A DNA stretch of 64,000 nt from JAXMHN01 sp964578605 (GTDB lineage: Bacteria; Verrucomicrobiota; Verrucomicrobiia; Limisphaerales; SIBE01): assembly GCA_964578605.1 (NCBI GenBank), contig CAZODO010000013.1:1-64000 (forward strand). The letters run 5' to 3'. Of this stretch, positions 55,401 through 61,670 are shown piece after piece (within the stretch, counting starts at the first letter, position 1; every line of letters starts with the position of its first letter). The notes below the pieces were generated by a model. It did not search any database. It saw only the letters and a program-made list of their open reading frames with translations, and was not told the DNA's origin. A program made the position numbers and the translations under genes.

Positions 55401-56451
55401 TCACCTGCGCAACGGTGGGCGCGAGGGTATCGACCGTCACTGTGACGACGGACTCGCTGCTCACGACTTCCGTGCCGCCGCCGAAAACGCGCACGGTGTA
55501 GGTTCCGGCATCGCTCGGTTGCGTCAGGTCAACCTTGTAGCTCGGGCCAACGGCCTTGGCGATGGGTGTTCCGTTCTTGCGCCATTGGTAATGCACGGGA
55601 TCGCCCGTCGCTGTCACCTTGAGTTCCAGGGCGTTGTTCTGGGGTACGGTGAGGGTTGCGGGCGGTTGGGCGGTGATCGCGATCGGTTTCGGCGTGAACG
55701 GTCCGAAGTTCGTGAAGGTCGCGGTCGAGAGGTCCGCGTCGTTATGCGCCGTCACCGCCAGACCGAGCAGGACCGTGTTTGGCCAGGCCGAGGTGAACAC
55801 GCTCTCGCCTGCATTATCCGCGCCTTCGGGCCAGGAACCGGCGGTGTCCCAACCTTGCGGGCTGTAGGGATTGAACATGGACCACGTTGTGCCGTCGTCG
55901 CTGGTATAAACGTAGAACACGCTGCCGATGCGCTCCAGGCGGAGCCAATTATCGGAAGCTTTGGGCGGGAAGGTCGGGTTGGGAGTCGTCCAACTGCAAT
56001 TGCCATCTCGATTCGCACGCCACTGGGGGCCGCGAGCGTTGGTTCCGGCGGGGGCGCTATTGGCGGTGTCGCCCGAGGGACGTGTGGACATGCTGGCGAT
56101 GAAAGGATCGCCCGCTTGGGGCAACCCGGAGCCGTCATCCAGTCGCGCCATGAGTTCGGCCTTGGACCAGCCGCCGTCGCCGGAGTTGCCAACGAGGGAT
56201 TTCACGTTGACCACATAATCAAAGTCGCCCGTGACCTTGAAGTAAGCGTAATGGAAGTTATCGGCCGTGCCCCAGATGTCCGCACCGCCGCCCACTACCG
56301 TGATCGTCCCGTCGGCCGCCACGGTCGTTTCGCCTGCCATGGAGGGGGTGCCGACGTCCGCGCCGGTCAGCGTTGGGGTCGCTGCCTGGGCGTAGAACGC
56401 GGCTAATCCAGCGAGCGCTGGAATAAGGACCGCTCTGATCGATGTTCGCAT
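52465..56451 (-). CDS. Large secreted multidomain Ig-like / PA14-like protein
   Basis: 1328 aa with a signal peptide (1-23, ending AFYAQA). Order by eye: a concanavalin-like domain (24-265, DFDYVVNVKSLVG and WSKAELMARLDDGSG); an Ig-like domain (270-345, YQWRKNGTPI); an SbsA-type Ig domain (348-435); a PA14-like domain (440-625, GYFIPPSNGDYVFFLASDD); another Ig-like and SbsA pair (640-800); a second concanavalin-like domain (GDFDKKLRVEYQDASSQWARAG); a region with NFGSSQAGGSLAATD; and a C-terminal GPWTPVAGATSPY...FYRVK module. Likely carbohydrate-binding or adhesive. No catalytic domain was identified. Divergent from the OmcB-like gene. Confidence 0.88.
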   Translation of the reverse strand: MRTSIRAVLIPALAGLAAFYAQAATPTLTGADVGTPSMAGETTVAADGTITVVGGGADIWGTADNFHYAYFKVTGDFDYVVNVKSLVGNSGDGGWSKAELMARLDDGSGLPQAGDPFIASMSTRPSGDTANSAPAGTNARGPQWRANRDGNCSWTTPNPTFPPKASDNWLRLERIGSVFYVYTSDDGTTWSMFNPYSPQGWDTAGSWPEGADNAGESVFTSAWPNTVLLGLAVTAHNDADLSTATFTNFGPFTPKPIAITAQPPATLTVPQNNALELKVTATGDPVHYQWRKNGTPIAKAVGPSYKVDLTQPSDAGTYTVRVFGGGTEVVSSESVVTVTVDTLAPTVAQVIPDFSFTGMRIEFSEPVADTALTAGNYKMDQGITVSSVARVSPTTVQVTTSKMGEGADYTLTINGVKDTANPANTIATDTKVAFKSVVFEPGFATYERWDNANGDPGALADFATAILEGTIRPPDISTSVAQFGGPWGAADNYASRVSGYFIPPSNGDYVFFLASDDQSNLYLSTDDKPANKKLIAQESGWSNQYQWQTIGGGSALEDKRSDTFFNSEWPTPNVITLQAGKRYFIEILQDEGSGGDGSDATFIKAGETDPAQSAAGMFLKGSAIGSYLNPNGASVEFVTQPANATSDVDRTATFTANATGTSLYTDTVTYQWQKAAPGSSTFVDIAGATGASYTTPALKIADNGTKFRVIARVPTVSATSSEVTLTVVQDITPPQVAGVGAIASQTGSTYDVAVTFDEKVEAASAGNIANYKLSSGTISAIKFYAGSPGVVLTTSGLTAGNSYKVTVQNVLDLFGNKLATTEEEFTIAPMKWGVVGASEIGTGNAVLAVGENGFDIYSDGIAEWGTYDEATFVYEEITGDFDKKLRVEYQDASSQWARAGLIARDVTNFGVDRAAQEGGAAGRYQKVHVNPVGPTLTGPGTGGNAAWEGNRRLAAGAATTSAGGSTGVVPQYPDAWVRMQRKGDLFTIFRSDDGVNWTQLGTTTFDEPMPAKLYVGPEYSPENGNITEEASRGTFVAKMRDYSDTFPPLSVGLNFGSSQAGGSLAATDIAGVPGVAQPLWNNLPDANGSVAKVVVNANGVSQEAPIAVEWASNGLWSSTGVGEENNPFTGADRTLLTGYLDTGNATTTTVTIKGLPAGVAAAGYDVYVYTLGGVAGGRSGGYRVLDATSKAVLKDYVFGTSLTNPSTYQETPISTDKANPAAGTHIVFRNLTATGIIVEATTANGLGGSDTPRAPINAIQLVTPATEEVGPPPTVSAKIARTASGATITYTGILESADSVLGPWTPVAGATSPYAVTTTGTAKFYRVK

Positions 56452-56786
56452 AGGTTTTTGTCGGAGTTGCTGTTTGGCTTTCCAGCCAGATCCCTGGCCT
56501 CAGACCCGACTCGATACCACCGGCACACCGGGGTCGAGAACGATGGAATGTGGTCAAGATCCGGTGCCTCAATCATGTAGTAGTGGAAAGCGATAGGACT
56601 ATATCGAACCGCTGCGGCTTTGTGCAACGAAAAAGTGGCGGATTGCGCCGCCAAGTTGCCGGGCTCTCTCGGGGGCGGAAGATTCCGCAAAACAATGCCT
56701 TGACTGCTTTCCCGAGGAGGCTCTTAATGGCGTTATAACGAGTTGTTGCGGGTTGGATCCCGTACTCCTGCCTTCTCATACCACCT
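56452..56786. other. 335-bp divergent intergenic region
   Basis: Must carry the leftward promoter of the 1328-aa protein and the rightward promoter of the OmcB-like gene. No repeat, RNA gene or clear promoter box could be supported. Confidence 0.55.
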
Positions 56787-58259
56787 ATGAAAATAATCAA
56801 TCATCACACCAACACAATCCACCGGATTCTAACGATTGCCGGGCTGCTGCTTGCAATGGCCTTGGCTCCGGCCCAGGCCCAAACGGCCGTGAGCGCCTCA
56901 AGCCAGCGTTGCTCCGAAATCAATACCGGCCTGATGCGCATGACCAAGCGGATGCCAGCCGAAGTCAGCCTTGGCCAGGAATATATGTATGAACTGACGC
57001 CGCAGGCGGCGGCCTGTGTCGCCAACGTTGTCATCACCGACCAGATTCCTGCCGGGGCAACCTACGTCCGGAGCGAACCGGCCGCGCAAGTGCAGGAGGG
57101 CAACCTCGTCTGGCGGTTCCCCGAGATGACGCCCGGAGATGCGCAGACGATCCGGGTCTGGATGCGGGCGGATCGCGAGGGACGCCTTGCATCGTGCGCG
57201 ATCGTGACGGCTGATCCGCGGCTATGCGCTGAAATCTTCGTCGGCCGCCCCGTCCTTGCCATCACCAAGACCGGACCGGAAACGGCCCAGGTCGGGAGTG
57301 ACGTGACTTACAACATTGTGGTGAGCAACACGGGCACAGCCGTGGCGCGTGAAGTGGTGGTCACCGATACCATTCCTGACGGCTTGTCGCATACCAGCGG
57401 TCAGCGCGAACTGTCCTTCCAGGTCGGCGATCTGAACCCCAACCAATCCAGGTCTGTTCCGCTCACGCTTCGAGCGGACCGGCGTGGCCGCGTTTGCAAC
57501 ACGGCCGTGGCCGCCTCCAGCAACGCAGGCCGAGTCAATGCCGAAGCCTGCACCACGATCGTGCAGCCCGGTTTGAAGATCGTGAAAACGACTCAGGATA
57601 ATCAGTTGCTCATCAATCGCGCGGCGACCTATGCGATCGTCGTCTCCAACATTGGCGATGTGCCGCTCACCAGCGTGGTCGTCACCGATACCGCCGCTCC
57701 CGAAACCTCCATCGCCGCCGCCGATGGCGGAACCGCCAGCGGCAACACCGCCACCTGGAATGTCGGCCAACTGGCCCCCGGTGAACAGAAACAGCTGACG
57801 GTGAAAGTGCTCTCCGCCGTGCCGGGACGCTTCTGCAACACCGCGACGGTGTCCACGGCGCAAGGCCTCCGGGAATCGGCCGAAGCCTGCTCCGAATGGA
57901 TCGGTGTGACCGGCGTGCTCGTTGAAGTTGTGGATGATCCCGACCCGATCCAGGTGGGCGAAACCACCACCTTCACGGTGCGCGTGACGAACCAGGGCCG
58001 GACGCGCGATATCGAGAACCTCAATGTGAAGTCCACCTTTGGCGAACAGCTCGAACCGACCGCAGCTTCGGGCGGCGGCACACTGGCTGGCCGGACAATC
58101 ACCTGGCCGACAGTTCCTCGGCTCGCGCCGAAACAGTCCGTGACCTACACCGTTGTGGGCAAAGCCGTGCGTCCGGGTGACCACCGCATGGAAACCCAGG
58201 TCACCACCAGCGAACGCAACGTTCCCATCACCGAGCTCGAAAGCACCACCGTTTACTAA
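56787..58259 (+). CDS. OmcB-like DUF11-repeat cysteine-containing envelope protein
   Basis: 490 aa with a signal peptide (about 1-31, ending APAQAQT). It has four DUF11-type beta-sandwich repeats, recognisable by YNIVVSNTGTAVAREVVVTDTIPDGL and related blocks at about 55-150, 155-255, 260-365 and 370-485. Eight cysteines are spread as pairs through the first three repeats (CSE, ACV, SCA, LCA, RVCNTA, EACTT, RFCNTA, EACSE). The architecture and the CNTA spacing resemble chlamydial OmcB, the disulfide-linked periplasmic protein. A role in envelope stabilisation is inferred. Confidence 0.88.
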   Translation: MKIINHHTNTIHRILTIAGLLLAMALAPAQAQTAVSASSQRCSEINTGLMRMTKRMPAEVSLGQEYMYELTPQAAACVANVVITDQIPAGATYVRSEPAAQVQEGNLVWRFPEMTPGDAQTIRVWMRADREGRLASCAIVTADPRLCAEIFVGRPVLAITKTGPETAQVGSDVTYNIVVSNTGTAVAREVVVTDTIPDGLSHTSGQRELSFQVGDLNPNQSRSVPLTLRADRRGRVCNTAVAASSNAGRVNAEACTTIVQPGLKIVKTTQDNQLLINRAATYAIVVSNIGDVPLTSVVVTDTAAPETSIAAADGGTASGNTATWNVGQLAPGEQKQLTVKVLSAVPGRFCNTATVSTAQGLRESAEACSEWIGVTGVLVEVVDDPDPIQVGETTTFTVRVTNQGRTRDIENLNVKSTFGEQLEPTAASGGGTLAGRTITWPTVPRLAPKQSVTYTVVGKAVRPGDHRMETQVTTSERNVPITELESTTVY

Positions 58260-58285
58260 ACGGTCGCTGTTCATCGATAGGAGAA

Positions 58286-58315
58286 GGCTGGCGGACGCGT
58301 TCGCGTCCGCCAGCC
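58286..58315 (+). terminator. Strong hairpin after the OmcB-like gene
   Basis: A 30-bp perfect palindrome: 14-bp arms starting GGCTGGCGGACGCG around a central TT. It lies 26 bp after the stop. No T-tract, but the stem is stable enough to act as a terminator or 3'-end protector. Confidence 0.6.
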
Positions 58316-58330
58316 AACTTGGTGACAAGG

Positions 58331-58353
58331 AGTCACCAAACTGTGCGACATTT
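58331..58353. repeat. Dispersed 23-bp repeat, copy 2
   Basis: Begins AGTCACCAAACTGTGCGAC. It matches 11927-11949 at 22 of 23 bases. Here it directly abuts the palindromic repeats that follow. Confidence 0.65.
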
Positions 58354-58354
58354 C

Positions 58355-58383
58355 GGCCGGAACGCCGGTTTTTAACCGGTTTA
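58355..58383. repeat. Partial copy of the palindromic GC repeat
   Basis: GGCCGGAACGCCGG followed by TTTTTAACCGG resembles the first 25 bases of the 112-bp repeat that starts 15 bp further on. Confidence 0.55.
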
Positions 58384-58397
58384 AGGAGGCCATTTCG

Positions 58398-58510
58398 GGC
58401 GGAACGCCGGTTTGCAACCGGCTTTGTGGGAACCCCCTTTGTCGTGTCCGTGATGCGGGATTAAACGGAACGTCTGCCCGGAAAAGCCGCATGCAAAGCG
58501 GCGCTCCGAA
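58398..58510. repeat. 112-bp dispersed repeat, copy 1
   Basis: Two palindromes joined: GGCGGAACGCCGG-TTTGC-AACCGGC at the left, and at the right a 55-bp block starting CGGGATTAAACGG with a GCCGC...GCGGC stem and ending GCTCCGAA. The right block matches 61565-61619 at about 49 of 55 bases. It lies between the OmcB-like gene and pdxH. Confidence 0.75.
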
Positions 58511-58527
58511 TCGACACCCCGAGTTCC

Positions 58528-59184
58528 ATGTCAAACCCAGGACCCCCCCCTAACTCCGGCCCGCCCGGCAACCCGGCCAACGTCGGCCTTCGTGCCCAAG
58601 ACCTGGATCCAAACCCGATCGCCCAATTCCGCCATTGGTTCATGGCGGTGATCGAGGCGAACCTTCCTGAGCCGAACGCCATGACGCTGGCCACCAGCAC
58701 GCGCGATGGCATGCCCTCAGCCCGCATTGTGCTCCTCAAGGATTACGGGGAGCGCGGGTTCGTCTTCTTTACCAATTACGAAAGCCGCAAAGGCCGGGAA
58801 CTGGATGCGAATCCGCAGGCCGCGCTTGTCTTTTTCTGGCCTCTGCTCGAGCGGCAGATCCGCGTGGCCGGCTCGGTTTTAAAGCTCGGGCGCGAAGAGT
58901 CAGAAGCTTACTTTCATAACCGCCCCCGCGGTCACCAACTCGGCGCCTGGGCCTCGCGGCAGAGTGAGGTTCTGCCCAACCGTGAGATCCTGGAAACCCG
59001 TCTCGATGCGTTGACGCGCCAGTATGAGGGAGAACAGGTTCCTCTCCCGCCGTATTGGGGGGGATATTGCCTCCGACCGGCGATGATCGAGTTCTGGCAA
59101 GCGCGTCTGGACCGGCTCCATGACCGGTTCCGATATACCCGCTCGCCGGAGGGAGAATGGCGGATTGACCGTCTTTCGCCGTAG
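58528..59184 (+). CDS. pdxH: Pyridoxamine 5'-phosphate oxidase
   Basis: FMN enzyme oxidising PNP/PMP to pyridoxal phosphate; cytoplasmic dimer. It is 218 aa, the expected size. Family blocks are PNAMTLATSTRDGMPSARIVLLK, GFVFFTNYESRKGRELDANP, FFWPLLERQIRVAGSV and the C-terminal PMIEFWQARLDRLHDRF-like segment (here PAMIEFWQ...), ending with WRIDRLSP. The ATG at 58528 begins a proline-rich lead of about 25 residues. No other B6 gene nearby. Confidence 0.97.
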   Translation: MSNPGPPPNSGPPGNPANVGLRAQDLDPNPIAQFRHWFMAVIEANLPEPNAMTLATSTRDGMPSARIVLLKDYGERGFVFFTNYESRKGRELDANPQAALVFFWPLLERQIRVAGSVLKLGREESEAYFHNRPRGHQLGAWASRQSEVLPNREILETRLDALTRQYEGEQVPLPPYWGGYCLRPAMIEFWQARLDRLHDRFRYTRSPEGEWRIDRLSP

Positions 59185-59230
59185 GGCAGGGGCGGGGACG
59201 GCTCGTCCCCGCGCTTCAAGTGTGAGCCTT

Positions 59231-59905
59231 TTAGCCTTTGAATTTCCCCCGGACGACCATGTCGAAAAGGAGAGTGGACGCCCCCGAGGGATCCTTGGCT
59301 GGAAGCTTCACCTGCACGGCCTTGTGCTCCGCGATAGGTTCCGTAAGCACGGGGCCATTCGCGGCCTTGGGTTCGCCGCTGACGGGCCGGAGGCTCAGGA
59401 CCCCCGGGTGCCCCTCCGCGGTGGCTTTGGCGCTGGCCCGAACCATCGGCCGATACTTGGTGATGGCGTCGGGAGCGGCATCGCTCTTGGCCGGCACGAA
59501 AAGAATAAAGTAAGGGTAATCGGAGGTCCCCAGATGATCCCCGTCGCGGGGTTGCAGGCCAAATCGCATGGTGTAAACCCCGGGAATAAGTTCGCTATCC
59601 TTGTAATCCCGCTGGCCTTTGCCGACCTGGGCGGCTCCCAGGAGCGTAATCTCGTCGACCTCCTTCAAACTGTCCGAAGCCGTGGCGGGCTTTGATTTGA
59701 GCGGAATATCCCGGCGAAACCAGAACTCGTAAACGGGCGTCTCCCCGTCCAGAACCTGGATGGCCTGCGGTCCAAGCACGCCTTTCACCGCTTGGCCCAC
59801 CGATTCCGGGGCGGCTTTATCCACTACTTTGACGCTCAACTCCGCCGCCCCTGACAGGCAAACGCCCAACCCCGCAATTCCCAGCAACAACATGAGTCTT
59901 TTCAT
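59231..59905 (-). CDS. Secreted protein of unknown function
   Basis: 224 aa with a signal peptide (MKRLMLLLGIAGLGVCLSGAAE); ATG at 59905. The mature protein is beta-rich: TPVYEFWFRRDIPLKSKP, ELIPGVYTMRFGLQPRDGDHLG, YFILFVPAKSD. This arrangement recurs in Planctomycetes and Verrucomicrobia proteins without assigned function. It lies 123 bp from the DUF1326-like gene in the same direction. No catalytic motif is evident. Confidence 0.8.
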   Translation of the reverse strand: MKRLMLLLGIAGLGVCLSGAAELSVKVVDKAAPESVGQAVKGVLGPQAIQVLDGETPVYEFWFRRDIPLKSKPATASDSLKEVDEITLLGAAQVGKGQRDYKDSELIPGVYTMRFGLQPRDGDHLGTSDYPYFILFVPAKSDAAPDAITKYRPMVRASAKATAEGHPGVLSLRPVSGEPKAANGPVLTEPIAEHKAVQVKLPAKDPSGASTLLFDMVVRGKFKG

Positions 59906-60028
59906 ATTCCGTAAATTGACCCCGCTCGAACCCGGAACATTCAAGATGAATGCAGCCGATTTGCCAAGAAAAGTCCGGCCGCTCTCCCTTGACCGCTCAA
60001 AGCGGTTCGAAGGCGCGGTTGGCGGAGG

Positions 60029-60703
60029 TTACAGGGAGAAATGCGCCAGGAACGCGCTCCGCTGGCCGGTGGACTGCCAGGTGAGCCCGAGCTTATCTCC
60101 TTTGAAAGCCGCGAGTTCCGTATACGCAGGCAACGCGCTTTGCACGGAGGTTAGCGGCGGGTAAAAGGCCGTTTCATGCCCGCAAACAGGGTCCTTTGAC
60201 CCCAGACAGCGCGTGGAGACCTCCACCAGTTCACCCGCCTTCACCTGAGCACAGCCGGACCGGGCGCACGTCCCGACATGGGCCTCGATGGGCAAGGCTC
60301 TTACCGCGACCACTTCCCTCGCCAGGCTGCCGGCCATGGTGCGCGCGAACTCGGTGAGCGCGGCCTTTTGGCGCTCGTCCGCCCGGTCATCGACGATCAG
60401 AACGGCTTTTCCATCGCGTGGTTGGAACTGGAGATTGCCAAGGGTGTCGTCCGTCCGAACCACTGCGATGACATTCAGGCCTTCCAGAGGCACGCCGTTC
60501 CAGGACCCGCGATCGATCGACCAGACGAGAATCCCTTCCTTTCCCGCCAGGTTCATTTCGCCATTGGCGAAGCAAGCCCCGGTATAAACGTCGCAGGTTC
60601 GCACTTCGAGATAAGCGCCGGTGAGGGGTGTGGATTCGACGGCCCTGGCGGGGTAGAAGGTTGCGGCCGTGAGAGTTGCGAGAGCTAGAAATGTTCGATT
60701 CAT
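60029..60703 (-). CDS. Secreted DUF1326-like protein
   Basis: 224 aa with a signal peptide (MNRTFLALATLTAATFYPARAV); ATG at 60703. The block AYLEVRTCDVYTGACFANGEMNL followed by EGILVWSIDRGSWNGVPLEGL and KAVLIVDDRADERQKAAL fits the DUF1326 family, whose function is unknown. Several cysteines (TCDVYTGAC, GTCARSGC, RCLGSKDPVC) could bind metal or form disulfides. Upstream lies AT-rich island 6. Confidence 0.82.
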   Translation of the reverse strand: MNRTFLALATLTAATFYPARAVESTPLTGAYLEVRTCDVYTGACFANGEMNLAGKEGILVWSIDRGSWNGVPLEGLNVIAVVRTDDTLGNLQFQPRDGKAVLIVDDRADERQKAALTEFARTMAGSLAREVVAVRALPIEAHVGTCARSGCAQVKAGELVEVSTRCLGSKDPVCGHETAFYPPLTSVQSALPAYTELAAFKGDKLGLTWQSTGQRSAFLAHFSL

Positions 60704-60849
60704 TGCGAGAAATGTTCCATTCCGGTGCATAACCTATGCGGTATTCGTTTACATTCAACATGAAATAAGATCATTTACTCTATAGGACTGATAGTGTGAG
60801 GTTTGCAGCTATCAAAATAGAGAATCAATCCTATTCATTCATTGGTGAT

Positions 60850-60950
60850 ATACTCGTGCTATACTAATACCATACTAGTGATAATGTCGTGGAATATTAA
60901 ATGAATATATCAGGAAATTATTATGAAATAGGTAATAATATAACAATATC
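60850..60950 (+). repeat. 11-bp-period AT-rich array (island 6)
   Basis: Nine consecutive 11-mers from 60850 to 60948 each begin AT or AA: ATACTCGTGCT, ATACTAATACC, ATACTAGTGAT, AATGTCGTGGA and so on to ATATAACAATA. Weaker units extend left to about 60790. It ends AACAATATCGGAAGAAGAG, close to the end of island 5, and the mobile element's direct repeat starts immediately after. Confidence 0.8.
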
Positions 60951-60960
60951 GGAAGAAGAG

Positions 60961-60969
60961 CGCGAGGGT
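60961..60969. repeat. Left 9-bp target-site duplication
   Basis: CGCGAGGGT directly outside the left terminal inverted repeat, identical to 61482-61490. Confidence 0.85.
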
Positions 60970-61001
60970 GTGCGCATCTCAGATTCTTCTCTCTGACATT
61001 T

Positions 61002-61025
61002 CGTAATCGTAATCGTGATCGTAAT
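61002..61025 (+). repeat. Left CGTRAT hexamer array
   Basis: Four units: CGTAAT, CGTAAT, CGTGAT, CGTAAT. It ends 4 bp before the ATG of the four-helix-bundle gene and is the inverse of the array after its stop. Confidence 0.88.
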
Positions 61026-61029
61026 CGGC

Positions 61030-61413
61030 ATGACGCATCGATTTGACCACGAGAAGCTGGAAGTCTATCAAGCCTCCTTGTCATTCCTTGTCTGGCGTGA
61101 AGCGTTTCTGGAGCGCCTCCCCAAGTCGTTCTCGGTCAGGGATCAACTGGACCGAGCCAGCCCCTCCATCCCACGGAATATCGCGGAGGGGAACGGTCAG
61201 TTCACCGGCGCGGACCGATGCCGGTTTTTTGATATCGCCCGGGGTTCGGCCTTGGAGAGTGCCGCCGCGCTAGACGTATTGGTGGCCAAGGGTCGCTGTT
61301 CCAGAGAGGAAGTTTTACCCGGCAAAGACCGCCTGTGGAGCATGGTTTCGATGTCAGCAGGTTTGATCAAGGCTCACTCCGATTACCGGCTCCACGACGG
61401 CAGCTCCGAATAG
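61030..61413 (+). CDS. Four-helix-bundle protein (S23 / 23S rRNA intervening-sequence family)
   Basis: 127 aa, full length for the family. Signatures are FDHEKLEVYQASLSFLVW, RDQLDRASPSIPRNIAEGNG and RCRFFDIARGSALESAAALD. The family includes proteins encoded in 23S rRNA intervening sequences and the Avd accessory proteins of diversity-generating retroelements; it binds nucleic acid but the function of solo copies is unknown. The ATG at 61030 is chosen over a GTG inside the hexamer array. The gene fills most of a 512-bp element with inverted termini and target duplication, and no rRNA gene or reverse transcriptase is nearby. Confidence 0.93.
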   Translation: MTHRFDHEKLEVYQASLSFLVWREAFLERLPKSFSVRDQLDRASPSIPRNIAEGNGQFTGADRCRFFDIARGSALESAAALDVLVAKGRCSREEVLPGKDRLWSMVSMSAGLIKAHSDYRLHDGSSE

Positions 61414-61415
61414 CG

Positions 61416-61445
61416 ATCACGATTACGATCACGATCACGATCACG
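61416..61445 (+). repeat. Right ATYACG hexamer array
   Basis: Five units: ATCACG, ATTACG, ATCACG, ATCACG, ATCACG. It starts 3 bp after the stop codon and is the reverse complement of the left array's unit. Confidence 0.88.
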
Positions 61446-61481
61446 ATAGGGGAAAACGGCGGAAAAATCTGAGATGCGCAC

Positions 61482-61490
61482 CGCGAGGGT
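61482..61490. repeat. Right 9-bp target-site duplication
   Basis: CGCGAGGGT, identical to 60961-60969 and directly outside the right terminal inverted repeat. Confidence 0.85.
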
Positions 61491-61507
61491 TCCGGTATTT
61501 CCCATCA

Positions 61508-61619
61508 GGCGGAGCGCCGGTGTGCAGCCGGTTTTGGAGAAACTCATTTGGCGTGGCCGTGAAGCGGGATTAAACGGAACGTCCGCCCGAAAGAGCCGCT
61601 TGCAAAGCAGCGGTCCGAA
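61508..61619. repeat. 112-bp dispersed repeat, copy 2
   Basis: Same two-palindrome structure as 58398-58510: GGCGGAGCGCCGG at the left, then CGGGATTAAACGG with GCCGC...GCAGCGG and CCGAA at the right. The two copies are in the same orientation, 3.1 kb apart. It lies between the mobile element and the CotH gene. Confidence 0.75.
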
Positions 61620-61670
61620 AGGGCTTCGCCAAATCGTAGCGCCTCACGAACCGAGCGGTGCCTGCGGAGG

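Larger units (their letters stand above)
60970..61481 (+). mobile_element. 512-bp element with terminal inverted repeats carrying a four-helix-bundle gene
   Basis: The ends are perfect 16-bp inverted repeats: GTGCGCATCTCAGATT at 60970-60985 and its reverse complement at 61466-61481. An identical 9-bp CGCGAGGGT flanks both sides. Inside each end is a hexamer array in inverted orientation: CGTRAT units at 61002-61025 and ATYACG units at 61416-61445. The only gene is the S23/IVP-type four-helix-bundle protein. There is no transposase, so the element is either non-autonomous or moved by an unrecognised activity. Confidence 0.85.

Noticed and set aside
54217..56406. 729-codon open frame antisense to the 1328-aa secreted protein
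   Set aside because: The real gene has a signal peptide, domain repeats and a terminator; the antisense translation is low-complexity.
61002..61445. 23S rRNA intervening sequence
   Set aside because: The four-helix-bundle gene is of the right family, but no rRNA sequence flanks it; the flanks are intergenic DNA and a CotH gene.
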